Shown one piece after another: positions 12,871 through 24,811 of a DNA stretch of 64,000 nucleotides. The notes below the pieces were generated by a model. That model was not told the origin of the DNA, did not search any database, and saw only the letters and a program-made list of their open reading frames with translations. Origin of the DNA: Rhytidiadelphus loreus (taxonomy: Eukaryota; Streptophyta; Bryopsida; Hypnales; Hylocomiaceae); contig OX344762.1 of NCBI GenBank assembly GCA_947034895.1, forward strand, positions 9,305,501-9,369,500, given 5' to 3'. Within the stretch, counting starts at the first letter, position 1. The number at the start of each line of letters is the position of its first letter. The position numbers and the translations under genes were made by a program.

Positions 12871-12984
12871 TTTCACACATCCCATATGCTTTGTCTTTGT
12901 TCCTATCACCACACTTGTATAAGTAGCTTGTCTTATCATTTCAATATACTTATAATAAGTGGCTTTTTAGGCCATTTGACATAA

Positions 12985-13225
12985 TTGCCAATATAATGTA
13001 TGGTGTACAATATATTGTGTACAATGTATGACATATTATGTATGATGTATAGTATATTGCATATTATGTATGGTGTATAATATATGATGTAAAGTATTGT
13101 ATATTGTGTACAATATATTGTGTATGGCCTATTTTGTATTGTGAATGATATACAATGTATTCTATATGGTGTATTTTATATGTCCTTTTTTGTATGGTGT
13201 ATTGTGTATAATGTACATCTAAGTT
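12985..13225. repeat. Low-complexity TATTGTGTA/TATGATGTA array
   Basis: This stretch is composed of variants of TATTGTGTACAATGTATGG repeated with drift. It is a degenerate AT-rich minisatellite. The minus-strand open frame through it is a by-product of the repeat and not a gene. Confidence 0.65.
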
Positions 13226-14338
13226 GACATTTAAAATGTTTAAACATCTAAGTGGACATTGCAAAATACAACATTAAAATTCTTTTAGTCATCTACATTG
13301 ATGTTGTTGAAAACAATATTAATTTTTTCAAACGGTGTGACGTCAAGTGCTAGATCATCATCAAGTTAGGTGTAAGAAATTTCTTGGGGCACTGCCTTCC
13401 TGTGTGGCACTTGTGTGGCTACCGCATGACACACTTTTGGCTCCTTTTCTGACTATGTTTATTGTGACGTCGCTTTAAAAACACGGCATGTTTTTTTAAA
13501 TTTTCTCATGTTTTTGTACTGTCCATCTTGATGGATTTTCCTAGACATCCATAGTAGATACGTCTGATGTTAAACTAAACATCTAACCATGTTTGTTGGC
13601 TTGTCAAAAAAAAACGTGTGTTTCTTCTAATGCAAGTTTGCGGTGATTGCAAGAAACTCCAAGCTAATCACAAAGTTGGAGCCTACAAAAGTCACCACTC
13701 ACAGATTGCATTGACGTTGTTATCATTTCCGCCCCTCCCCTTTCCCCTGTCCAGAAATGGTTTCATTCAGCATAAAAATTGGCTTTCAAATGTTACATCA
13801 ACGCTGCAATTACTAGTTCATTGCATTTTGCTCAACTAAATTCATTCAAAAGTGTGCACTTCACTAGAGACGTTACCATTGCAAACTCGTCAGTTTGTGC
13901 ACCATTGCAAGGTTGTCAGTTCTTGTACTAGTCACGTAGTAGCGTTTTTCCGTAAACAAATTGTGTTCCGATTCAGTCTTTGCACAAGCATGAAGGTTTT
14001 GATGTGTATATTTGGATTACTTTAGGCTACGATCCTCCATTCCATCTGGTTAAATTTCATGGGAATGTAGTGTGCAACTTCGAGAAAGCTTGTGACGTTT
14101 TTCTTGTGCGTGAAGAAAATGTGTTTAGGTGAAGCTTGAGAAGGGAAAGAGAGAGATTCAAGGATTGTGAGGGGGGCACAAGTCATGTTCTCGTTGTGAG
14201 GGGAATAGGGTTGCAAACTTGCAATCCTTGTGATTATTGCACATTTGCACCTTTCTCACAACAATAAGTGCAAGCGCTAGTACTTCTACGGATTAACTCA
14301 CTAGTTGTCGTCTCTCATGTGAGAATAAAAGTGTAAAA
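13226..14338. other. No gene seen; decayed MITE-like fragments
   Basis: From about 13480 to 13640 the sequence ends in AAAAAAAACGTGTGTTTCTTCTAATG, much like the right end of the 217-bp CACTA-type MITE, with GACATCC/GATGTT words inside. A left end is not clear. The rest has only short open frames. Confidence 0.35.
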
Positions 14339-14366
14339 CCACATTGCATTGCATTGCATTGCATGC
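14339..14366. repeat. (CATTG)n pentanucleotide microsatellite
   Basis: About five perfect copies of CATTG in a row. Confidence 0.8.
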
Positions 14367-15030
14367 CTTTGCCACTTTACTAGCAGAAAGAGGTCATTAG
14401 TTCAACCAGTCATGGCGAAAGTGGATTCAAGATTTTAGGAGTGCAGTTCACGTAAGGATTTGGAAGCATATTTGATGCTCAAACTTTGTGTTGGTTTTTT
14501 GTAGAAGAAACTGAGGTAAACATAGTTGAATTTTTCTGCGAGTTCTATGAACCATCTTTCTTCACACAAGTATGTGGAAGGTTTATGCCTCAAGTTTAAG
14601 GAACTTAGCACCACTTGAAATCTGGAGTGCCTAGTAAGTCTGAAAGTATTCACTGCTTCATAAAAAGCTACAAAAAGATGCAGCCTTATCAACTGCAACA
14701 ACTTCTTGACAACAGTCAGGTAGACATACCGCAAGATGGCCCAACAATTTGGATTTATGAGCTTCATGCATTTCAGTTTCTATCAACTTACCGTTTCTTG
14801 TAAACAAATAAAATACAACTATTATTAGCTCTCCTTTTTGCCGTTGTAATAAAAGAGAACCTTGAGCATGACAACATGCTCTATAAAGTGGCACAAGCAA
14901 TTGCAACCTGGAGCTCCATGGACAATTCTTTGAAGTCCGAGTCACTGTGTCTTCTGACAAGCATCCATGCCAAATAATGTGCATGGCTTGTTGCAACGCC
15001 TTCTTTGAAAGATTGTAGAGACCACTCTTT
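14367..15030. other. No supported gene
   Basis: Overlapping open frames of 60-112 codons occur on both strands between 14435 and 14996. None shows a recognisable domain or a consistent partner exon, and they contradict one another in direction. Confidence 0.4.
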
Positions 15031-15065
15031 CACTATACCAGAACCTTGTAAAAAAAACGTAAAGA

Positions 15066-15325
15066 AAATTGACTACAATTTTTTTGCCACGGTTTTGTGC
15101 ATGCACACGTCATGAACTGTCAACTTCTCTTGCAATTTCCCATTGCAATTTCTGCAATTTTGAGCATGTAATATACCGTTAGAAAGGTAATTTCAATACC
15201 TTTCCAATTGTATATTACGCGCTCAAAAATTCCAAAAATTGGAGTGGAAAATTGCAAAAACGATGACTGCATGTGTCTTTGGCCTTTACAAAACCGTGGC
15301 AAAAAAAAACTGTTGTCGTGTAGAG
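15066..15325. repeat. Foldback segment inside the CACTA element
   Basis: Arms beginning TTTTTTTGCCACGGTTTTGT on the left and ending ACAAAACCGTGGCAAAAAAA on the right pair through GCAATTT..AAATTGC and TATATTAC blocks, with a centre near 15190. It looks like a MITE nested in, or forming the subterminal part of, the larger element. Confidence 0.6.
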
Positions 15326-15404
15326 AGGAGTGCGTTTAGAGAACACACGGGGGGTCTGGCTGCATATTGTGAGTGTAGATGAAAGGCAAGTAACAAAACT
15401 CAAA

Positions 15405-15480
15405 TCTTCACTTAATCTTCTCTTCAATCTTCACTTAATCTTCTCTTCAATCTTCGCTTAATCTTCACTTCAATCTTCCG
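15405..15480. repeat. Tandem TCTTCACTTAATCTTC repeat
   Basis: Three to four copies of a ~23-bp unit with CTTCACTTAATCTTCTCTTC as core. The last unit is diverged. Confidence 0.7.
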
Positions 15481-15512
15481 TTAACCTATCATGTGGTGGT
15501 TCTATAGGGCCA

Positions 15513-16140
15513 ATGGTAAGGGTGTGTGATAAGAAACAGGGCCTTGGACGGGTAAAATGGGATGGCTAATCCATTAGAAGAGATTTTAGGATTTTAAAGG
15601 CCGTTTTGGGGCCGTTCCCGGCGTTGTGCCCCCAGCAGTCAAAGAACGCCGCTAACAAATTTATTTTTTTTTGAAAAAAAAAAAAAAAAAAAAAATTTAA
15701 ATCCTTAAAATGAGAAACAAAGTTAAAAAAAATTTGAAAAATTTGACCTAACCGTCTCTCAGCCAGGTTGGCACAGGCCGGGAACAGCGGATTTCGATAG
15801 TTCTTGGGAGGGGGTTGAGTTGAAAACTCACAGTCCTCCCCGAGAGCCAAAACACATGTAATGCACGAGTTGGCCGTCCGAAAAATGGCTCCTAAACCTC
15901 AAACCCACGATGACCAGGAAGCGCCTTTCACCGGTGGAAACAACAAATAAAATCGACCATGTGGGCCATTAACTCCACTTCGTTGCCACAAACACGAAAT
16001 GGAGCGCTTACTGGATAACCACGACTCGCAACAGATTTACAATGCAGAAATTGAATTACAACTAGCTTCAAAAACCGGCTAGAAATAACAGAAATGAAAA
16101 CGAACCACAAACCACAACACACTGGAAACCCTCAAAGCTC
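15513..16140 (-). repeat. Dispersed ~550-bp repeat, copy 3, interrupted
   Basis: Read on the minus strand, this carries the same landmarks as the copies at 4367 and 10377: the GTGGAGTTAAT / CCCACATGGTCGA block, a CACCGGTGA block, and a CCCGTCCAAGGCCC..TTTCTTATCA block. The homology is broken at about 15590-15850 by a separate ~260-bp repeat. Confidence 0.5.
15590..15845. repeat. ~260-bp repeat, partner of 17840-18115 in inverse orientation
   Basis: The block CCGTTCCCGGCGTTGTGCCC with a following CAGCAGTC and an A/T-rich middle aligns with the reverse complement of 17840-18115. It sits inside copy 3 of the dispersed 550-bp repeat, which suggests it inserted there. Confidence 0.5.
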
Positions 16141-16179
16141 TTCCAATCTTCATCTTCATGTCTTTAAGCCTTCACATCT

Positions 16180-16234
16180 TCAAAAATATCTTCAAAAATA
16201 TCTTCAAAAATATCTTCAAAAATATCTTCAAAAC
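16180..16234. repeat. 12-bp tandem repeat (ATCTTCAAAAAT)
   Basis: Four nearly perfect 12-bp units. The plus-strand frame reads them as a repeated LQKY tetrapeptide, but no gene is supported. Confidence 0.8.
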
Positions 16235-17839
16235 TCTAAAGGAACTCCAACTTCACCCTTAAACTACCTAAATTCCACTCAAAAAAAGAAGGCAGCAGAC
16301 CTTCCTATGCTTTCACACTCATAACTTTTGCATTTCTTCTTCAAATTAAAAGATTGATAGCTTTTCTGAGAGCTAACAAAATTTCCTATCACTCTTGCAA
16401 CTTTCAAGTCATTCCAAAACTCTATCCAACTTCTATGACCTCTCAAAATTTCAGTCCATAGATGGTAAAAGCAAGAAACTTTCTCACCTTCCCACACTTA
16501 CAACTCACTCATAAATGCTCCAAATTGAATGAATGATGCTTTATAGAAAGTTAACAACATTTAGTACACTTCATTAAAGTTTCATTTCAAACAAAAGACC
16601 TGTCCGTTTTCTATAGTCAGTCAAAGTCTTAGCCCCTCTTCATAGAAGGCAACAGACCTCCCTCCACTCAAACAAGCACAAATCTCAATTCACCACTTCA
16701 AATAAAGCAAAAGAGAACAATTTGAAAAGCTAACAGTATGATAAACAACCACCCATCCAATTTCCATTACCAAAATCCAAAAACCGAATACACCATGAGC
16801 TTTCAAACACTCCGTTTTTCAAAACTACATTAGGAGATAAAATGAATAGTGTCCATCTTTTTCTCCTCTTTTCCAATATCTTTTTCCCCACAACAACAAG
16901 TGTACATCAGCCCTTAACTCCCTTCTAAAGCCAACTTACACCTAATGGCCTTCATATTTTGCCCTACATCTATATCTTTATCTTTAACTTAGAAGGAAAA
17001 TCACTTCAAAGTCCAAACTATTTCCATTCTTTCTTTCTACAACTATAACCAAGCAAAATAATTTCAACAAAATACTTCAAATATGAATTGAAGCACTAAC
17101 ATCAAACCAATGCCTATTAGAGGTAAAAAAAACTAAAATTTCAAAGCTAATTTTACTTCATCTGCAAGAGCTTGAGAATGCGCTTGATAGTCGCAGCGAT
17201 GTAATCAACACGACCCGCCTTCGTTAAAGGATTCACTGGCCTTTCTAACCAATGATGGTGACCACGACTTCTTTCAATAGGTTTCATCATGCAGTAATAC
17301 TGATCGACATTGAGACCTTCGAAACACCTTTAAATGTCACATCTTGGTTGCCGGGCTCAACACATCCAACCTGCAACAAAATCACCAATACCCGAGCATC
17401 ACGTTGAAGATTCCCGTGCCATCGCCACTCCACACAAGGTTGCTTTGGCGGTCAAGAAGGCCCAGCTTCTTCTTGTGGACGCTCATGCGGCGGCGGAAGA
17501 CTTAACGATAGAAGAGGTTAATTCGATAGTTGTGACAATGAAAATTCAAATCCAGGCTCCGGTTCTGCTTTTTCCTCTTGGGACTCTAAAAAACCCCTCT
17601 AGTTCGACATTCTGACTAAAAAGTGGAAAACAAATATCACTAATGGATTTCAATGAAACTCTAAAGCAAAACCGTCATTTTAAATAGATGGCATGTACCT
17701 TCACAAAATGTCATCTTGAAGTTATTCAACAAAATAGCGTCACCATGAAGCTACTCAATAATACATATTATAATATGTTTTTATACTATGAACAAATGTA
17801 CAACAAGACACCGTCATTAGAGAGGATTCAACCCCTTTG

Positions 17840-18115
17840 GAGGGCTAGAGTTCCCTTAATCTGGGAACAACCCCCCAGCAGTCCCCAACAGTTCGCAGGT
17901 GCTGCCTGACGTGGTAAAGCGACTGCCACATCAATTTTTATTTTTTTTTCAAAAAAAATAAAAAAATAAGATTTTTTAACTCAATCTTTCATTTTAAAAT
18001 TTTGAAAAAAATAAAATTTGAAAAAATAAAATAAAATAAAAATCTGACAGCGGCCGTTCTTGGACTGTCGGGGGAACATCGCCGGAAACAGGCCTGAAAT
18101 GGCCCTCCCGCCCCC
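17840..18115. repeat. ~270-bp repeat, inverse partner of 15590-15845
   Basis: Shares the GGGGGAACATCGCCGG / CCCCAGCAGTC blocks with 15590-15845 on the opposite strand. It lies just inside the right CACTA terminus. Confidence 0.5.
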
Positions 18116-18176
18116 CTAATTGTCATCTAATGTCAATTTTCACTACAGGTTTTTTTTACAAGGTTCTAGTATAGTG

Positions 18177-20285
18177 TTTTCTCAATCACTTCTTGACAAA
18201 GAGGTCCCGCAAATTTAAATTGGTCAATTATGCGGATGCTTGTTGATCCAAATGAAGTCTCCGCTCTCTTGGGCTTATCAACTAACTGAAGCGGTCTCTA
18301 CAATGCATGCGTGACAGCAGATTCTTATTGTGAGTTGTTGTTGTAGTTTTTGTCACAGCTTTTCTCGTCTCGTGTTACGTATTATGTTGTGGGCACTAGA
18401 TCTTGGTGGTATAGGAGTTCTAAATTAGAATTTTGCATTTGGTGTGCAGAAGTGGCAAGCTAGATCTTGTATACCTATCTATGGCGATATTCTCTCTTAT
18501 AGGAACGTAAACAAGCCATTGAGGGAAAAAACTTGTAGGTTCTTTGTGAATTATCCTCTGATGGTACGATCTATTGGTTGCACTTGCGTCTTTCTTGATA
18601 TGGTGACAATTGAGATTTTTGTGTTGATCAATCGATCCTTGGTGACAAAATAATCTGCCTACCATGTGAGTATATCTAATCACTTTAATTAATTAATTAA
18701 CTAATTAGACTCCACAACAAAGAAACTGAGTGAATAAGTCTTACCTTGGAGTTGATTGATCTAGATGTTTTATTTGACATCACTATTAACATGAAAACAT
18801 GTGGATGTCTAGAAAAATCAGTCAAGAAAAACATGAGTTCCTATTAGTGACTTTTTGAATGCGTGGACATTTGGGCTTTAAGATTAGGATTGCATTTTAT
18901 ACAATATGATTCTCCTATAAGAATTCAAGATGAAAGCCTTCCCAAAGAACAAATGTGGAAATCTTTGATCAAGTAAAGGCCATTAATCCCCAAAAGACAC
19001 ACAATCTTTTTATTTTTGAAAATTTGTAGAAATTTGCTATAAATTATAATACAAAGGAATATTTTGGAATTAATTCATTGATACACAAAGTAGAGATTGG
19101 ATATTAGATTTTATTTTATAGATAAACCTACTATAGCTATTATCAATATTTGAAATTAAATATTTGAATTCTAAATTCTAAAATTTCTTTTTTAAATTTA
19201 AATCTCAAAACTAGTTGATAGCTTTTGAGTGAAACTTGTTGAAATGGATTTGAAATGTGATGATTTCACTATAGGAATCTCTTTAATATGTTATATGAAT
19301 TCATTTTTAAAATAAATCAAATCAAATAGCATTCCATATACTTTTGTTTCAACAATTTTCTTAAAGTATACATTTAAGTTATGTCAAATCTAATTGTTGT
19401 ACACTAAATTCTTTTCATTGAGATACTTCCAAAACAAATAAACTATTGAGGATGCTTTAGAGCATAAGTAATGAAAGCATGAAATCATTCATCAATGCAA
19501 ATTGTATTGATGCATAAGCTATAATTAGACCTACAAAAAAATTCATGACCTACAACAATAATTGATTTTCAAATTGAAATCTACTAACATTGTAGATACC
19601 AAATTCTTCTACACTCAAATTCCATTTGTACAATACTTGGCCATTATGAAACCCTTGTAGGTTTTGAAACCCTTCAAAGAAGATTTTTCTTTGGTGGTTG
19701 TTAATATGCTTGTACAAGTTCTAAATTGTAAATTGATATTTCATTGCACTTGCACTTTAACAAATCATATTACTTGACAATTCTTGATAAATTGCAATTG
19801 GTAGTCATTTTGAAATATAGGACCAAGTTGCATGGTAGATCCTTGACTATCAACTTCTTGCACGCTTTATAAATGCAATGACCATGGAAGTAGAAGCTAT
19901 CAATAGAAATAAAGTTTTTAGTATATTGTTTGCATACAACTAGTAAAAAACATTAATTCTTTCTATTATGTCTAAGTATTGTGAGGTTATTACCGACCCC
20001 AAGGAAGCCTATTGTTGCCCGCACAAATTGCATATTTGAATAGATACTCATCAACCAATTATTATTTTTGTTTTTTATACAAATGGATATGTGGCCTTTC
20101 TTTCAAGAAGGTTTTGAGTTTTGTGGCTCCTTCATTTTAGGGATTTGAATTGAAGGAGGCTAATTTTGAGTATGTAATTCTTGTATGTAGCTTTTGTATG
20201 TGTTGGCTCTACGTAATGGATGAAATGAGGTTTTGAAAACATTGTGGCAACAATGTGCAAGGCCATCATTATAGATTGGCATCTT
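18177..20285. other. AT-rich, no gene seen
   Basis: No long open frame. A decayed MITE half, ending in AAAAACATGAGTTCCTATTAGTG, is visible at about 18740-18850 and resembles the right end of the 217-bp CACTA-type MITE. A (TTAA)n-like patch lies near 18685-18700. Confidence 0.45.
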
Positions 20286-20289
20286 TTAA

Positions 20290-21211
20290 CCCCTAAAGGT
20301 TAGAAACGGCTATGTTTTCACCTAAAACACCCTAAAAATTGTCATTTCTAATACAAGTACCAAATTTTAGAAGAATTTCTTTTAGCACATCTAACCATAA
20401 GATCTTGTGTTACTCTAGTTTGAAAAGATGTAGAAAAGATTTCAGAAATTTTCACCACGTAGATTGCAAGATATTAGCATTTGAACTGACAAAAACCATT
20501 TTTTTGGCCCTGCAAAAACCCGTGCAGCTGCACTTCATGAGGTCACATTTGTATGAAAAAATGTCCAAAATGGTGATAACTCTTTAAATTCATTCTTCAA
20601 GTAAAGATTTATACATTCTTGAAAAAATTTAGATCATTTGGAATTGCACAACATATAGGAAAAAAATATTAAGCAGAATGAAGTAGAGAACGATTTAAAA
20701 CACTAAATTGTTAAGAATTTAATAATGAAATTGAAAAATTACAATCCCAATGGTTGTAATGTGGTAATAAACAATATATATCATATGCCTTTATTTTTTT
20801 CAAAAATATTGAAAAATTGAGTTAAATAAAGGACTCCAAAGGTTTATTTTAGGAAATCTATAAGCCCCTGCAACCTAGAACACTTCACAACTTTCATCTC
20901 AAAAATCATACTGGAATGATTTAAAGCTTTTCATGTATATATAAATCTAGAGAAACAATTTCAAACTTTTAGTTTTGAAAAAAGTGAATTTTTAAGAATT
21001 TTTTGGGTTGCCACTGAGCATTCAAAATTACATATCATACAATAACTTTTGAACCATGTAGTCAAAAGTTATGAAAATTGTTGGGCCTTAAAGCTACTCT
21101 TTGGGCACATGTTGTGTGGAAATTTCAAAGAAAAAAATAAAAACTCCATTTGTAGTGAGCTGCCCAAAATTGCTATGTTGTAAAAAAAAACGCAGTTTGG
21201 TCCTTTAAGGG
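20290..21211. mobile_element. TTAA-flanked non-coding element, copy A (922 bp)
   Basis: Bounded by TTAA on both sides (20286-20289 and 21212-21215). The left terminus is CCCCTAAAGGTTAGAAACGGC read inward, and the right terminus, reverse-complemented, is CCCTTAAAGGACCAAACTGC. The body aligns in reverse with 11769-12682 and partly with 59489-60174. There is no reading frame of note. TTAA duplication plus CCCY termini suggest a piggyBac-type MITE, although no enzyme gene is here to prove it. Confidence 0.7.
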
Positions 21212-21215
21212 TTAA

Positions 21216-22489
21216 TACATTCACTTTTTTTTATATAGGCTTTAAGCTACCCATTTTTTTGAGGAAATTAGACATTTAATTGCCTAAAAAAACCCATGCC
21301 ATCAACCTAACAATAAGTTTTTTTAGTCCCAAAATGGCCCTTGGAATGGCCTTGCCAAATTGACAACTAGCTAAATATAAACAAATATAAATCTTTTTGT
21401 CCTTAAAGTTGCTACTTTGGTTTTTTTTAATTCTTGCATGAAACATTGATTTGTCAATGTCACATTAAATTAAAAGAATTTGGAATACTATTGTCTTTTA
21501 CTATTTTAGAACAATCTTTTTGTATTGACACTAATTTTTGCTTGCAATACTTATTCTAGCATTAATCCCTTACTATAACCAAAATTGGCTAAATGTCACT
21601 AAAATGTTCGTTAAAACATACTATAGTTATCTTTTTTGTACTCCTGACAAAAAATACCTCCAAACAATTAAGTAATTATTTGGTTATCTTTTTGTACTTC
21701 TTCTAATGTTAATTGCAAGTAAATAATAGCTGAACCCTACTTTTCTTTTGGATAGAATTTAGGTAGTAATTAGGCAAATGGAAAGAAATAACAATAAAAT
21801 AAATGGTCTAATGAGAGAAATTGCATGATAAGCTTTTCCAACAACCGTTTAATTTTAATCAATCATTCTTTGGGATGATTCTAATAATAACGAATAATAT
21901 TATTTATAATTTGAGATTGAGTTTGACCTTGATGTTTTTCATGAGGTTGGTTTAAAGACAATTTACTAGAAACTATACTACCAATGAATTAGAAGAAAGC
22001 AATGATGACATTAGAATTGAAATTGAATAAAGGACCTTTATTTCTATTGCAAATAGTTTGATTTTTGCTACCATAGCAAATATCAAGTTGTATGTAAATC
22101 AACAAAATAGTAATACTAGTACTTTAGTTGGTAAGCTTGACATGATTGTTAAGAAAATTTCAAGCCTTCATAGTCAATTTGAATATCACTATTCCACTTT
22201 CATTGACTCATTACTTTTATTGAATTTCACAATTCATGGTTAATTATATAAAATGCCTTTATACTATTTTGTTTACAATGAACTTGTTTGGAAATTGGTT
22301 ATGTATTTATAAGTGATGTGGGCTTACCTTCTACCTATATAAAAGTTCTTTGATAACTTTAAACCTATCTAATAATTATATTTTTTCTATTTCCAACATA
22401 TAAGCTTATAATTAGTTTTGACCCTAATAAAATAAATTCTAGTGTATTTGTGTTAGAGAGAACAAATCCTTAAAAAACCACTCTTTGTT
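21216..22489. other. AT-rich, no gene seen
   Basis: Only short open frames, for example 22058-22243 on the plus strand with no recognisable domain. Confidence 0.45.
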
Positions 22490-22735
22490 ATGGAAAAAAG
22501 TCATAATCTCATTGAAGCTTGTTTTAGGATAAATGATAGTTTTCCATTGGCTGAGGAAAGGCATGCTCTTTTCTATAACATGGGATTGCTTGTGAAGTAT
22601 GATGCCCTTCTTTGAGACTTTTAATTAAGTATAGTTGATAAAGATTCAACAATGAGGTTATATATTATGCCACCCTTGGATAGGTATGTTATTACTCATA
22701 ATAAGGCTTTGCTTTACATTAGGGGTAGTCACACC
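22490..22735 (+). pseudogene. Broken coding fragment, unknown
   Basis: A plus-strand frame starting at an ATG near 22490 reads MEKSHNLIEACFRINDSF, LAEERHALFYNMGLLVKYD, a stop, then SIVDKDSTMRLYIMPPLDR and YVITHNKALLYIRG. The text is protein-like and loses its frame to stops within about 130 codons. I recognise no family. The rest of the parent gene is not visible nearby. Confidence 0.35.
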
Positions 22736-22739
22736 TTCT

Positions 22740-23640
22740 TCGTTCCATTCTCAATCTTTGGATAATGTAGACGTGGCACTTTCTCATTGGCCTTTTGAGT
22801 CTTTGTGGCTTATGGAGGTCTAATTCTTTGAAGATTGAGGATAACCATTCTTCTCCTTCAAAGGTAAAGAATGGACATGAAGAAGATCTAGTGAGCAAAG
22901 ATTTCACTTGGCTTCCCCCTTTTGTGTGTTGCTTTTATCATAAATTTCTCTCGTTATTGCAATTATTTACATAAAAGCTTAAAGTTATGCACATTGACGC
23001 TCACCTTGAGAATTAATTGCATCGACACCTCATGTTATATTAGTTGCAACAATGTTCATCCTAAATTGGTTGATTGTAATTTGATTTACTACATCGAATA
23101 ATCTTCCGCATGTCTCGACATGTGAACACTTTTCTTTGTGTCGGTCTCCATTGGAATGTTGGATGTCTTATTAGAGACCTCCAAGTGTCCTCCATTGCAT
23201 TGTTTGGAGTTTTGGGAAGTCAAACCACCCATCTAGCATCTTGTCCGTGCAAAATAGCAATGCGGGTCTGGAGGGTGGACCTGATCTCCCATTTTTAACT
23301 CCACAACAAAACAAAGTTGCTAAAGGTCTTGTTGCGAAGGAGATGCAACCATTAGAGTACTGCCCCGTATCCTTCCCGCTTCCGACTTCCGTCCCTCCAA
23401 GGTGCAATGGAAAGCTCCAATCGGAGGTCCAAGCCCCATTTAGTTGTTGGAAGTCTAGGAGTCCAATGGATTGTGACTCTTAGTTTCCATTCTCATTCTC
23501 ATTCTCGATGCAATATTAAAAGGATATTGCAGCTTCTTCATGTAGAACGGCTCCCTATTGACTCCTATTTTTACTCTTGAACTTGTCATTCTCACAATTC
23601 ATACAACTTTCGTTTTCAGAGGTGTGACTACCCTATTACC
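22740..23640. other. No supported gene
   Basis: Open frames of 60-80 codons on both strands around 23110-23480 overlap in opposite directions, and none has a recognisable motif. Confidence 0.4.
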
Positions 23641-23828
23641 AAGACCTCAAAGTCGACAAGACTTGTGGTCAATTGGTCATTATACCGGGAACGCTTAGAC
23701 GCCACGTTCGCAAGGCGGGGGGACCTGTACCTTTGATCCTTGCGACCAGGCAATTCCCGTGGCTGGGGAACGAGAAATTCAAATGCGGGAGTACGCGCGT
23801 AATTCAAATCTTGTTAGTGAGGGCGGGA

Positions 23829-23836
23829 GCGGGAAA
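23829..23836 (-). promoter_or_regulatory. Possible E2F site of histone H1
   Basis: GCGGGAAA, the reverse of TTTCCCGC, matches the E2F consensus and lies about 150 bp upstream of the TATA box in a locally GC-rich stretch. E2F sites are common in S-phase genes. The assignment is by motif only. Confidence 0.45.
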
Positions 23837-23981
23837 GCGAGGGCTGGCGGGCCTATGTGGTTGGAGCCCTTGTCTCGGATGTTGCTCCCGCTAACCCCAT
23901 TCTTCACCATCGCCCTCGTGCTCGCTCAGCTCACGCCTCGTTTGCTGTCCTCGCCTCCGTGGTCTCTCGCTCGCTCGCTGC

Positions 23982-23990
23982 ATATATAAA
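23982..23990 (+). promoter_or_regulatory. TATA box of histone H1
   Basis: TATATAAAG lies at the end of a GC- and CT-rich promoter and 309 bp before the start codon. This predicts transcription starting near 24010-24020 and a 5' leader of about 280 nt. No intron is needed in the leader. Confidence 0.7.
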
Positions 23991-24298
23991 GTTCCTCGCA
24001 GTCCATCGATCGATTGCCTGCTCCGTTTTTTTGTGCTTCAGCTAATATTCCTTCTTGGAGTGTGTTTCTCGTGGTTGTTTGTGTTTCTGTGGAGGGGTTT
24101 CCAGGTTTCCGTCGTTGTTGATAGCGTGGGTTTGTTTGTGCATGCTTGAGGTTTGAATTGTGTGTGAATTCACTTCTGTTTCTTGTGGTCTGCCGGAACT
24201 GTGTTCCATTCTCTTTCCCGGTACCTTAGCTGCTCGAGTCGGTTTCAGGGTTTGGTTTTAGGGTTTGTTCTTGGTGTTCGTGTGTTGTTTCTGTTGCC

Positions 24299-24538
24299 AT
24301 GGCTGCTTCCGACTCCACCCCTGTGGTCGACCCTGTGCCTGCTGATGAGTCCGTGGAGGAGGTGAAGGCGGACGAGAAGCCTGCGAAGGGGAGGAGTTCT
24401 AGGGTGGCCAAGGCGCCTGCGGAGAAGAAGCCGAAGGCGGTGAAGGTTCCCAAGGAAAAGGCTGTGAAGGTTCCGAAGGAGAAGGTGGCGAAGCCGAAGG
24501 CTCCCAAGGCACCGGCGTTGCACCCGTCGTACCTCGTG
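24299..24538 (+). CDS. Linker histone H1, exon 1
   Basis: Exon 1 encodes 80 residues: an acidic N-terminus (MAASDSTPVVDPVPADESVEE), then a basic Lys/Pro/Ala segment with repeated KVPKEK, then the first residues of the globular H15 domain, HPSYLV. It ends in phase 0 at a GTAAGT donor (24539). The ATG is the first in a good context after the TATA box, and the encoded tail composition fits plant H1. The protein binds linker DNA at the nucleosome entry/exit site and compacts chromatin in the nucleus. Codons are strongly G/C-ending (AAG for Lys), unlike the AT-rich surroundings. Confidence 0.93.
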
Positions 24539-24811
24539 GTAAGTGGTTCAGTCCGGATGGACTGATACGCTGTGCTCTTTCGTGTATGCTCGTGTGTCTG
24601 TCTGCTAGGTGTTCCCCGCATGTGATTTTTTTGATAGCGATGGTGGGTGGAGTTTTCTGTTTTCTGTGGTTAAGTTTGTCCCGGTCAATTAGGGTGTCGT
24701 TTCCATGCGGTCTCGTTCGGTGGGCATGATATATGTCCTGGTAGGCTTCGCTATGTGGATGCCGTTTAGCAGGAGGTTGGTGCACGCTGATGACGTTGTG
24801 GATGGTGGCAG
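24539..24811 (+). other. Histone H1 intron (273 bp, GT-AG)
   Basis: Donor GTAAGT at 24539 and acceptor GGCAG ending at 24811. Joining the two exons restores an unbroken globular domain (..HPSYLV then MVVEAIGSL..). Plant H1 genes commonly carry one intron at this position within the globular domain, which supports the plant assignment. Confidence 0.9.

Larger units (their letters stand above)
15031..18176. mobile_element. 3.1-kb non-autonomous CACTA-type transposon
   Basis: The left end is CACTATACCAGAACCTTG and the right end, reverse-complemented, is CACTATACTAGAACCTTG. Both continue through an A-run and an AAAATTGAC block, giving about 50 bp of imperfect terminal inverted repeat. The 3-bp duplication TTT flanks it (15028-15030 and 18177-18179). 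Short CACTA-type ends plus a 3-bp duplication fit the CACTA (EnSpm) superfamily. I see no transposase. The interior holds nested repeats and one Ala-rich open stretch (17334-17615, 93 codons) that I do not recognise. Confidence 0.8.
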
